From an uncultured Bacillota bacterium (GTDB lineage Bacteria; Bacillota; Clostridia; Lachnospirales; Lachnospiraceae): a stretch of DNA of 36,743 nt. The stretch is from positions 1 through 36,743 of the forward strand of contig CATWQE010000023.1 of NCBI GenBank assembly GCA_958352855.1, given 5' to 3'. The position numbers and the translations under genes are program-made. Of this stretch, positions 8,458 through 16,265 are shown one piece after another; the first letter of the stretch is position 1, and every line of letters starts with the position of its first letter. The notes beneath the pieces are model-generated. The model was not told the origin of the DNA. It did no database searches and saw nothing but the letters and a program-made list of their open reading frames with translations.

Positions 8458-9918
8458 ATGATTGGAATTTCCTTTAATCAAAAAGAATTTGAATATGATG
8501 CTTATACGCTTTTGAAGGCATTTTTTCCAAAAGAAGAGATTCAGATGTTTTATGTACAGGAAGAGGAAGCGCCGGCTGAGCTGGAACATCTGATTTCTAT
8601 TGAATATGGAGAACAGGTACACATCCGTATTCAATGGGGGGATACCCTTTTGGAAGGACAGGAAGCCTATGAGCAGACAGAAGATCGAAAAATCAGAAAA
8701 AATAAATTAAAACAGGTTTTGTATAAACTGTTGTCACAGCTTACAGGACAGACCCTTCCCTGGGGGAACCTTACGGGAATCCGTCCTACGAAAATTGCCA
8801 TGGGGCTGATTGAGTCCGGCATGAGCAATGCCCAGACGGCAGAGTATATGCGAAATACCTACTTTACCAGCAAGGAAAAAACAGCGCTGGCGATTACCAT
8901 TGCCAACCGGGAGCGGGAGCTTTTAAAGGATATTGATTATGAAAAGGGCTACAGCTTATATGTGGGGATTCCTTTTTGTCCCAGCATTTGTCTGTATTGC
9001 TCTTTTAGCTCGTCCCCCTTACAGCGATGGAAAGACCAGGTAGACGCCTATCTGGACGCCTTGTTAAAGGAGCTGGATTTTATTGCAGATGCTATGAAAG
9101 ACAGGACTCTGGACACCATTTATATTGGCGGCGGAACACCTACAACCCTGGAGCCGGAACAATTAGAGCAGCTTTTGGGACATATAAACGCCAGATTTCC
9201 GGTGGAACAGGTGAAGGAATATACTGTAGAGGCGGGACGCCCGGACAGTATTACAAGAGAGAAGCTTCAGGCAATCCGAAAGTTTCCGGTAACCAGGATT
9301 TCTGTAAATCCACAGACCATGAATGAGGGCACCCTGGAGCTTATTGGACGCAGACATACTGTGGAGGATACGCGACACGCCTTCGCGCTGGCGAGGGAGT
9401 GTGGATTTGATAATATTAATATGGATATCATCGTAGGTCTTCCGGGAGAACAGAAGGAAGATGTAGGGCATACATTGGAAGAAATAAAAAAACTGGATCC
9501 GGACAGCTTAACCGTACATTCCCTGGCAGTAAAGCGGGCAGCGCGGCTAAATATGTTTAAGGAACAGTATGAAGAAATGGAATTTATTAACAATCAGGAA
9601 ATTATGGACATGGCCATGAAATATGCATATGAGTGCCAGATGGGGCCCTATTATCTGTACCGTCAGAAAAATATGTGCGGAAATCTGGAAAATATAGGAT
9701 ATGCAAAAGTTGACAAAGCCGGAATTTACAATATACTTATTATGGAGGAGAAACAATCAATTCTGGCGGCAGGAGCAGGGGCTTCTACCAAATTTGTTTT
9801 CCAGAACGGAGAGCGCATTGAGCGGACAGAAAATGTAAAGGATGTTGCAAATTACATTAGCCGTATTGATGAGATGATTGAAAGGAAACGAACTGGAATT
9901 GATACATGGCTGAAATGA
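8458..9918 (+). CDS. hemZ: Coproporphyrinogen dehydrogenase-like radical SAM protein HemZ
   Basis: 486 residues, close to Bacillus HemZ (about 500). The radical SAM cluster motif is C174-x3-C178-x2-C181 (CPSICLYC), followed by YIGGGTPTTL (about 222-231) and VGLPGE. The roughly 165-residue N-terminal region before the cluster, with LTGIRPTK, is typical of HemZ and absent from HemN. The family is annotated as oxygen-independent coproporphyrinogen III oxidase, but it often occurs in organisms without heme synthesis, so its true substrate here is uncertain; HemW-like roles are the alternative. The ATG follows AGGGAT. Its stop overlaps the next gene by 13 bases. Confidence 0.88.
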   Translation: MIGISFNQKEFEYDAYTLLKAFFPKEEIQMFYVQEEEAPAELEHLISIEYGEQVHIRIQWGDTLLEGQEAYEQTEDRKIRKNKLKQVLYKLLSQLTGQTLPWGNLTGIRPTKIAMGLIESGMSNAQTAEYMRNTYFTSKEKTALAITIANRERELLKDIDYEKGYSLYVGIPFCPSICLYCSFSSSPLQRWKDQVDAYLDALLKELDFIADAMKDRTLDTIYIGGGTPTTLEPEQLEQLLGHINARFPVEQVKEYTVEAGRPDSITREKLQAIRKFPVTRISVNPQTMNEGTLELIGRRHTVEDTRHAFALARECGFDNINMDIIVGLPGEQKEDVGHTLEEIKKLDPDSLTVHSLAVKRAARLNMFKEQYEEMEFINNQEIMDMAMKYAYECQMGPYYLYRQKNMCGNLENIGYAKVDKAGIYNILIMEEKQSILAAGAGASTKFVFQNGERIERTENVKDVANYISRIDEMIERKRTGIDTWLK

Positions 9919-10475
9919 GTGGAAAAGTAATTCGTTATAATCTGGAAACTGAAATCAAACATGGGATGCAGGTGAGCAATCTGGCCTATGCAGTGGGAAT
10001 GGAGCTGGGACTTTCAAAGGAGCAGTGCCATGACCTGGCAGTGGCAGGAATGCTTCACGATATTGGAAAGCTGCGTCTGACCAGATACGTTTCCGGAGAG
10101 AAAAACCCTCTGGTCATAGAAGAAATAAAGTATGTACGCAGACACACGCAGTTGGGCTGTGAGTTTCTGAAAAACAGAGGATATGGGAAAGCTGTTTTAG
10201 AGGCCATTTATTATCACCACGAAAATTATGACGGAAGCGGATACCCGGAGAATCTGGAAGGGGAGCATATTCCTTTAAGCAGCCGCATTCTACGTGTTTG
10301 CGATACCTATGCCGCCCTTACAGAAAAACGTCCCTACAGGGATGCCTTTGGATGCTCTCAGGCAGTGGGGATGATGATTGATGAGGTGAAAAACTTTGAT
10401 ATGCAGGTTTTCCTGGCGTTTCAGAGAGTTGTTCATAATGAAGAAGAGAGAGGAGAAATAGAATCATGCAGTTAA
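9906..10475 (+). CDS. HD-GYP domain phosphohydrolase
   Basis: 189 residues, essentially one HD-GYP domain with no sensor part. H51-D52-IGK is the HD motif, and HHENYDGSGYP (104-114) is the GYP signature. HD-GYP proteins commonly hydrolyse cyclic-di-GMP to GMP, though some act on other nucleotides. It overlaps hemZ by 13 bases and hisS by 10, so it is translationally coupled on both sides. ATG 9906 has TGGAA seven bases upstream; a second ATG at 9915 would overlap the hemZ stop as ATGA. The link to its neighbours (alarmone enzyme and aminoacyl-tRNA synthetases) is by position only. Confidence 0.85.
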   Translation: MAEMSGKVIRYNLETEIKHGMQVSNLAYAVGMELGLSKEQCHDLAVAGMLHDIGKLRLTRYVSGEKNPLVIEEIKYVRRHTQLGCEFLKNRGYGKAVLEAIYYHHENYDGSGYPENLEGEHIPLSSRILRVCDTYAALTEKRPYRDAFGCSQAVGMMIDEVKNFDMQVFLAFQRVVHNEEERGEIESCS

Positions 10476-11725
10476 AGAAAAAACCAGTTACCGGTATGAA
10501 AGATATTTTGCCACGAGAAATGGAAATTCGTGATTATGTTATTGGATTAATTAAAGATACTTATAAACAGTTTGGATTTACCTCCATGGAAGCGCCCTGT
10601 GTAGAGCACATTGAAAACCTTACCAGTAAACAGGGCGGGGACAATGAAAAACTGATTTTCCGCATTTTGAAACGTGGAGATAAATTAAAGATTAACGAAG
10701 CAAAAGAAGAAAATGATCTGGTGGACAGCGGACTGCGCTACGACCTTACTGTGCCTCTGTGCCGCTTTTATTCCAACAATGCCAATGATTTACCACAGCC
10801 TTTTAAAGCGCTGCACATTGGAAATGTATTTCGTGCAGACCGTCCTCAAAGAGGCCGTTTCCGTCAGTTCATGCAGTGCGATATTGATATTTTAGGAGAC
10901 CCTACCTTCCTGGCAGAAATAGACGTAATTCTGGCAACCTCCACCTTGGTAGGAAAGCTGGATTTTGACAGCTTTACCATTCGTATTAATGACCGCCGGA
11001 TTTTAAAAGCCATGGCAGCTTACAGCGGTTTTCCGGAAGAATCCTTTACGCAGGTGTTTATTATTCTGGATAAAATGGATAAGATTGGTCTGGACGGTGT
11101 GGCAGCAGAGCTTGAGGAAGCAGGCTATGACAAGGAAGGCATTGCAAAATACATTGAACTGTTTAAGGCAATGGGCTCTGGAGTTGAGGGAGTTCAGTTT
11201 TGTAAGGAAAAACTGGAAGGCTTCCTGGATCCAAAGGTTGCAGATGATCTGACTACCATTATTGAAAGCGTTATGCAGGCAAAAACAGCAAACTTTAACC
11301 TGGAGTTTGACCCCACACTGGTGCGCGGCATGTCTTACTATACAGGTCCGATTTTTGAGATTTCTATTGACGGCTTCGCAGGCAGCGTAGGCGGCGGCGG
11401 ACGTTATGATGAGATGATTGGTAAATTTACAGGAACACCCACACCGGCAACCGGATTTTCTATTGGATTTGAGCGTATTGTTATGCTGCTCATGGAAAAG
11501 GGATTCCAGGTACCGGGAACAAAAGAGAAAAAGGCATATCTTCTGGATAAGAAACTCTCCAGTGAGAAAATCCTTCAGGTGATGAAAAAAGCAGGAGAAG
11601 AGAGAAGCGCCGGACAGAGCGTCAATATTGTATACGCAAAGAAAAATAAGAAATTCCAGAAAGAGCAGTTGGAGCAGGAAGGCTATTCTGTGATTGAAGA
11701 AATTTACAACGATACAGAATTATAA
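10466..11725 (+). CDS. hisS: Histidyl-tRNA synthetase
   Basis: 419 residues. Charges tRNA-His. Class II motifs are clear: FGFTSMEAPCVE region (motif 1), RYDLTVPLCRF and FRADRPQRGRFRQFMQCD (motif 2), the histidine-binding LVRGMSYYTGP, GGGGRYDEMIG, and the motif 3 region TGFSIGFERIVMLL. GGAG lies ten bases before the start, inside the HD-GYP gene. The C-terminal anticodon-binding domain is odd: only about 65 residues follow motif 3, and the usual later strands of the domain are not recognisable. The catalytic core is longer than usual around residues 50-85. No T-box leader is possible because the upstream gene overlaps. Confidence 0.95.
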   Translation: MQLKKKPVTGMKDILPREMEIRDYVIGLIKDTYKQFGFTSMEAPCVEHIENLTSKQGGDNEKLIFRILKRGDKLKINEAKEENDLVDSGLRYDLTVPLCRFYSNNANDLPQPFKALHIGNVFRADRPQRGRFRQFMQCDIDILGDPTFLAEIDVILATSTLVGKLDFDSFTIRINDRRILKAMAAYSGFPEESFTQVFIILDKMDKIGLDGVAAELEEAGYDKEGIAKYIELFKAMGSGVEGVQFCKEKLEGFLDPKVADDLTTIIESVMQAKTANFNLEFDPTLVRGMSYYTGPIFEISIDGFAGSVGGGGRYDEMIGKFTGTPTPATGFSIGFERIVMLLMEKGFQVPGTKEKKAYLLDKKLSSEKILQVMKKAGEERSAGQSVNIVYAKKNKKFQKEQLEQEGYSVIEEIYNDTEL

Positions 11726-11737
11726 AGGAGTTATACC

Positions 11738-13528
11738 ATGGCAGAATCAATGATTGGGCTGAAAAGAAGCCACAGATGTACAGAAGTGACAAAGGCAGAG
11801 ATTGGAAGCACAGTTACCTTAATGGGATGGGTGCAGAAAAGTCGTAACAAAGGCGGAATCGTGTTTGTTGATTTAAGAGACCGTTCAGGAATCATGCAGA
11901 TTATTTTTGAAAATGGGGAAATTGACGAGCAGGGCTTTGAGAAGGCGGGACGTTTAAGAAGTGAGTTTGTGATTGCGGTGAAGGGACATGTGGAGGCACG
12001 TTCCGGCGCAGTGAATCCAAATCTTCCTACCGGAGAAATTGAAGTTCGGGCAACAGAGCTTCGTATTTTATCAGAGGCTGAGACACCGCCGTTCCCTATT
12101 GAAGAAAACAGCAAAACAAGGGATGAGGTACGTTTAAAATATCGTTATCTGGATCTTAGAAGACCGGATTTGCAGAGAAATATGATGCTTCGGTCCCAGG
12201 TTTCTACTCTGGTGCGTCAGTTCCTTGCAAAAGAGGGATTTCTGGAAATTGAAACACCAACACTGATTAAAAGCACGCCGGAAGGGGCCAGAGACTACCT
12301 GGTACCAAGCCGCGTACACCCGGGCAGCTTTTATGCCCTTCCACAGTCTCCTCAGATTTTTAAACAGCTTTTAATGTGTTCTGGATATGACCGTTATTTC
12401 CAGTTGGCAAGATGCTACAGAGATGAGGATTTACGTGCGGACCGTCAGCCGGAATTTACCCAGATTGATATGGAATTATCCTTTGTGGATGTAGAGGATG
12501 TTCTGGATGTCAATGAGAGAATGCTGGCATTTTTGTTTAAAGAAGTGTTAGGAGTAGAAGTGCAGCTTCCCATTCAGCGCATGACCTGGATTGATGCTAT
12601 GAATCGTTTTGGCTCTGATAAGCCGGATTTACGTTTTGGAATGGAACTGACAGACGTATCAGAAGTGGTAAAAGACTGTGAATTTGCAGTGTTTAAAGGC
12701 GCTCTGGAGCAGGGCGGAAGTGTCCGCGGTATCAATGCCAAAGGACAGGGTGCTATGCCCCGTAAGAAAATTGATAAGCTGGTAGAATTTGCCAAAGGCT
12801 ATGGAGCCAAAGGTCTTGCCTACATTGCTATTGGGGAAGATGGAACTGTGAAATCTTCTTTTGCAAAATTCATGAAGGAAGAGGAAATGACAGCCCTGAT
12901 TACAGCCATGGATGGACACAATGGAGACCTGCTTCTCTTTGCAGCAGATAAGACAAAGCTGGTATGGGATGTACTGGGGGCTCTTCGTCTGGAACTGGCA
13001 AAACAGATGGAGCTTCTGGATAAAAACGAGTACCGTTTTGTATGGATTACAGAGTTTCCCCTTCTGGAATGGTCTGAAGAGGAAGAGAGATTCATGGCCA
13101 TGCATCATCCATTTACGATGCCAATGGAAGAGGATTTACAGTATTTAGATACAGACCCTGGACGTGTACGTGCAAAAGCCTATGATATTGTTTTAAACGG
13201 AAACGAAATCGGCGGGGGTTCTGTGAGAATTTTCCAGGATGATATCCAGAGTAAAATGTTTGAGGTCATTGGATTTACACCAGAAGAAGCGCAGAAACAG
13301 TTTGGCTTCCTTTTGGATGCGTTTAAATACGGAGTTCCGCCTCATGCAGGTCTGGCATATGGACTGGATCGTCTGGTTATGCTTATGGCGAAAGTGGATT
13401 CCATCCGCGAAGTCATTGCGTTTCCAAAGGTAAAAGATGCTTCCTGTCTCATGTCAGAAGCACCGGATGTGGTAGATGAGAAACAGTTAGAAGAACTGGG
13501 CATTGCGATTAGGAAAACAGAAGAATAA
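11738..13528 (+). CDS. aspS: Aspartyl-tRNA synthetase
   Basis: 596 residues, the bacterial-type length. N-terminal OB anticodon domain (about 20-110), class II motif 2 around RCYRDEDLRADRQPEFTQ, an inserted GAD domain (about 290-410) that marks the bacterial form, and motif 3 GLAYGLDRLVMLM near the end. AAGGAG precedes the ATG, twelve bases after hisS. Whether it is strictly Asp-specific or also charges tRNA-Asn cannot be read by eye. It closes the run that starts at apt and is followed by a strong terminator. Confidence 0.96.
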   Translation: MAESMIGLKRSHRCTEVTKAEIGSTVTLMGWVQKSRNKGGIVFVDLRDRSGIMQIIFENGEIDEQGFEKAGRLRSEFVIAVKGHVEARSGAVNPNLPTGEIEVRATELRILSEAETPPFPIEENSKTRDEVRLKYRYLDLRRPDLQRNMMLRSQVSTLVRQFLAKEGFLEIETPTLIKSTPEGARDYLVPSRVHPGSFYALPQSPQIFKQLLMCSGYDRYFQLARCYRDEDLRADRQPEFTQIDMELSFVDVEDVLDVNERMLAFLFKEVLGVEVQLPIQRMTWIDAMNRFGSDKPDLRFGMELTDVSEVVKDCEFAVFKGALEQGGSVRGINAKGQGAMPRKKIDKLVEFAKGYGAKGLAYIAIGEDGTVKSSFAKFMKEEEMTALITAMDGHNGDLLLFAADKTKLVWDVLGALRLELAKQMELLDKNEYRFVWITEFPLLEWSEEEERFMAMHHPFTMPMEEDLQYLDTDPGRVRAKAYDIVLNGNEIGGGSVRIFQDDIQSKMFEVIGFTPEEAQKQFGFLLDAFKYGVPPHAGLAYGLDRLVMLMAKVDSIREVIAFPKVKDASCLMSEAPDVVDEKQLEELGIAIRKTEE

Positions 13529-13531
13529 GAA

Positions 13532-13573
13532 AAGAAAAACCAGAGAGTTTCTTGTTTGCTCTCTGGTTTTTTG
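13532..13573. terminator. Bidirectional terminator between aspS and the convergent lipoprotein gene
   Basis: A perfect 8-bp stem, CCAGAGAG (13540-13547) with CTCTCTGG (13559-13566), has an 11-base loop. It is flanked by an A-rich run on the left and TTTTTT (13567-13572) on the right. It therefore serves aspS on the + strand and the lipoprotein gene on the - strand. Confidence 0.9.
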
Positions 13574-13581
13574 TGATGTAA

Positions 13582-14676
13582 TTATTCCACATCCCCGGAA
13601 ATAGAAGCGATGGCATTTTTTGCATCTCCGAAGATGGCGTTTGAAATTTCGTCATCCATTTGTATTTTCCAGTTTACCCCGTCATTCACTAAATGGATAT
13701 CCAGTTTTTGAGAAGCGGTTTTTTTATTTTTCTCAATACAGGAAATGAGAATTTCCCGTTCTTTTTCTCTGCGTCCCTGGGTTCCTGCTGACAGAGCCTC
13801 AGAGGTTTTCAGCCACTTGGAAGCCTTTTTTTTGTAGGAATTAATAATGCTGTGGAAATCCACGCTGGTAATAGATACCTGTACTACAGCCTGGGCGCTG
13901 TCTGAGGTTTCTTCCAATATTTTGTAACTGAAATGTTTGCTGATTTGCTTTGCAAGGGCTTCTCCCATAGAAGTCTGATACTGCTGATCTGTATTCAGAA
14001 TAGAGTCCAGATGCAGATAAGTACGTAACTCCTGGGGGTTAAAGCTTTTCATTGCGTCAAAATGTACTTTGACAATTTCTTTTGGGCTTAAAAGCTTAGC
14101 GTCTGTGGCATATTTCAGAAAATTTCCGGTCAGTGTGCTGTCAAGTTCCTTTGTGGGGATAATTTCCCAGTTTTCCTGGTTTTTTTGAAGCTGTATATCT
14201 GTGGTAAGAGACACAGTTTCATATTCACCTGATTTTATTAAGTCCTTTAAAAGAACACAGGACTCTTCCAAAGAGAAGGTGTCTGAGGAGGATACGCTGG
14301 TTTTAATCTGTTCTTTTAAAGCGGCTTTTGAAAAATCCTTTGCCAGAGCTTTGGCATCCAGAGTTTTGATTTTTGCAGTTACATGTGCCTGGTTTTCTTC
14401 CACAGAAACTTCTTTGATACGGTAGGAAAAATCCTGGTAAAAAAGAGAAAAGATATCAGCCAGTTCCTGGGAAAGTGTCTCATCCTGTAATTCCTCAGGA
14501 AGCAATTCTTCTGTAGAAATACAGTCCTGCACAATAGCAGAATCAAAATCCTTTAATTGTTCTAACTGAGCCTTTACTGTTTTTTTCACAGTCCGTTCTT
14601 CCTTTCCGGAACATCCGGCAAGAGAAAGAAGACAGAGAAACAGAAACAGGCTTAGAAAATAAGATTTCTTTTTCAT
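13582..14676 (-). CDS. Lipoprotein with two NTF2-like/DUF5105-type repeats
   Basis: 364 residues. The N-terminus is a lipoprotein signal: KKK, a hydrophobic stretch, then LAGC with lipidated Cys22. The rest looks like a tandem duplication: about residues 26-185 and 195-360 each run from a helical start through alternating strands and end with a similar motif, ENWEIIPTKEL in the first half and VNWKIQMDDEI in the second. This style matches surface lipoproteins of Clostridia annotated DUF5105 or DUF4878 (NTF2-like fold); that placement is from memory and not certain. No catalytic residues are apparent. GGAG lies upstream of the ATG. It is divergent from the efflux operon, and its function is unknown. 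Confidence 0.85.
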   Translation of the reverse strand: MKKKSYFLSLFLFLCLLSLAGCSGKEERTVKKTVKAQLEQLKDFDSAIVQDCISTEELLPEELQDETLSQELADIFSLFYQDFSYRIKEVSVEENQAHVTAKIKTLDAKALAKDFSKAALKEQIKTSVSSSDTFSLEESCVLLKDLIKSGEYETVSLTTDIQLQKNQENWEIIPTKELDSTLTGNFLKYATDAKLLSPKEIVKVHFDAMKSFNPQELRTYLHLDSILNTDQQYQTSMGEALAKQISKHFSYKILEETSDSAQAVVQVSITSVDFHSIINSYKKKASKWLKTSEALSAGTQGRREKEREILISCIEKNKKTASQKLDIHLVNDGVNWKIQMDDEISNAIFGDAKNAIASISGDVE

Positions 14677-14713
14677 ATCTGCAGTTCTCCAACATAGTTA
14701 TGATATTTTTAAC

Positions 14714-14742
14714 ATTTTATCAAAAAATCAGGGGATATGCAA
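14714..14742 (-). promoter_or_regulatory. Putative promoter of the lipoprotein gene
   Basis: On the - strand TTGCAT (14742-14737), a 17-base spacer ending TGA, and TAAAAT (14719-14714) form a good extended -10 promoter. Transcription would start about 14707, some 30 bases before the ATG at 14676. Confidence 0.65.
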
Positions 14743-14817
14743 CACAATGCTGTAACACTCAGAGATAATATTGAAAGAAAATTGTAAAAACTTTTGTAAA
14801 TGTTAAAGAAAATTTCA

Positions 14818-14846
14818 AAGACATTCCCTGGATTTTTTGATATACT
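14818..14846 (+). promoter_or_regulatory. Putative promoter of the efflux operon
   Basis: TATACT (14841-14846) is preceded by TGA (extended -10), and AAGACA (14818-14823) lies 17 bases upstream as a partial -35. The start would fall about 14853, leaving a leader of about 60 bases. With the divergent promoter at 14714-14742 it fills the 235-base gap, where I see no repressor-like palindrome. Confidence 0.6.
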
Positions 14847-14911
14847 TAATATACAAATGGACAGAATTGCTACAACAGTAAGAAGTATAAAATTGGGAAA
14901 AGAGGTAGTTT

Positions 14912-16249
14912 ATGAAGAAAAAACAGGCATTGATTGCAGCAGCTTGCGCAGTAGTATGTGTAGGCGGACTGGCAGCAGGAATCTTTTTCGCTCAGAAGAG
15001 AAAAAACGCAGGTGGAGATGAAATGGCTTATGTGATGAGTGTTTCCTCTATGAATCAGATGGCAGGTATCCAGAGACTGGCAGGTGTGGTGGAATCGCAG
15101 AAAACTTTGGATATTCAGAAGGACGGAGAGCGGGAAGTAAAAGAAATCATGGTAAAAGCAGGAGATGAGGTGGATGTTGGAACACCCTTGTTTACATATG
15201 ATACCGCTACTACAGAGACGGAGCTTCAGCAGGCGCAACTGGATTTGGAGCGGGCCTCCGGAAACATGGAAAACTTAAAAGCTCAGATAGCCCAGCTTCA
15301 AAAGGAAAAGAAAAATGCGTCTTCGGATGAACAGCTTTCCTATACTACACAGATTCAGACAGCAGAAATGGATTTGAAGAAAAGCGAATATGAGCGCAAG
15401 GCAAAAGAAGTGGAAATGAATCAGTTAAAAAGTAAAATTGAGAATGCCACAGTTACCAGTGAAATGAAAGGCGTTGTGAAGGCTGTAAATAACGGACAAA
15501 ATTCACAGGATATGTACAGCGGCTCCAGCCAGGCGTTTATTACTATTCTGGCAACCGGAGAGTACCGGGTAAAAGGAAAAGTGAATGAGCAGAATGCTTC
15601 CCAGGTTGTGGAGGGAGCCAGAGCGATTATCCGCTCAAGAGTAGATGAAAATCTTGTCTGGCATGGGACTTACACTGCTGTAGATACCAAAAATCCGAAT
15701 AACAGCAACAATAATATGATGTACGGAATGTCTTCAGAGGATGCTTCCCAGACAACATCAACTTCTTATCCGTTTTATGTAGAACTGGATGCTTCTGACG
15801 GACTGCTGCTTGGACAGCATGTTTATATTGAACAGGATAACGGGATGGAAGAAAGGGAAGAAGGCATCTGGCTGGATGAGGCATTTTTGACGGATCTGGA
15901 AAAGAATCCTTATGTCTGGGCAGAGACGGAAAAAGGAACATTGGAGAAACGCGTGGTGGTTCTGGGAACTTATGATGAAAATATGATGCAGTACAAGATT
16001 GAAAACGGACTGGAAGAATCCGATTATGTAGCATATCCCCAGGACTTCCTGAAAGAAGGAATGAAAACCACCCATGATCCGGCAGAGGGAATGATAGAAG
16101 AAGAATCACCGGAAGCATTACCTGAGGATGGGGAAATCCTTCCAGAAGATTCGGAAGCGTTGCCGGAAGACGCAGAAGCGCTGCCAGAAGGAGATGCTCT
16201 TCCAGAGGAAGAAGTAACGCCGGAAGAAGGCGGAGAAACCGGAGTATAG
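14912..16249 (+). CDS. Membrane-fusion (HlyD/RND-type) efflux adaptor
   Basis: 445 residues. An N-terminal membrane anchor (about 4-27) is followed by a split lipoyl-like half (about 65-95, with VKAGDEVDVGTPLFTYD), an alpha-helical hairpin (about 98-180, Glu/Lys/Gln-rich), the second lipoyl half (TSEMKGVVKAVNNG) and beta-barrel segments. These adaptors couple MacB-type transporters to an extracytoplasmic path; related Gram-positive proteins (YknX-like) act outside the membrane. The tail (about 401-445) is an acidic low-complexity repeat on the theme LPEDxEA. AGAGGTAG precedes the ATG. It is the first gene of an operon with the next two; 16 bases separate it from the second adaptor. Confidence 0.88.
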   Translation: MKKKQALIAAACAVVCVGGLAAGIFFAQKRKNAGGDEMAYVMSVSSMNQMAGIQRLAGVVESQKTLDIQKDGEREVKEIMVKAGDEVDVGTPLFTYDTATTETELQQAQLDLERASGNMENLKAQIAQLQKEKKNASSDEQLSYTTQIQTAEMDLKKSEYERKAKEVEMNQLKSKIENATVTSEMKGVVKAVNNGQNSQDMYSGSSQAFITILATGEYRVKGKVNEQNASQVVEGARAIIRSRVDENLVWHGTYTAVDTKNPNNSNNNMMYGMSSEDASQTTSTSYPFYVELDASDGLLLGQHVYIEQDNGMEEREEGIWLDEAFLTDLEKNPYVWAETEKGTLEKRVVVLGTYDENMMQYKIENGLEESDYVAYPQDFLKEGMKTTHDPAEGMIEEESPEALPEDGEILPEDSEALPEDAEALPEGDALPEEEVTPEEGGETGV

Positions 16250-16265
16250 CAGAAAGGGTGAGGAT

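Noticed and set aside
10440..11737. T-box riboswitch before hisS or aspS
   Set aside because: There is no leader space: hisS overlaps the preceding gene, and the hisS-aspS gap is 12 bases.
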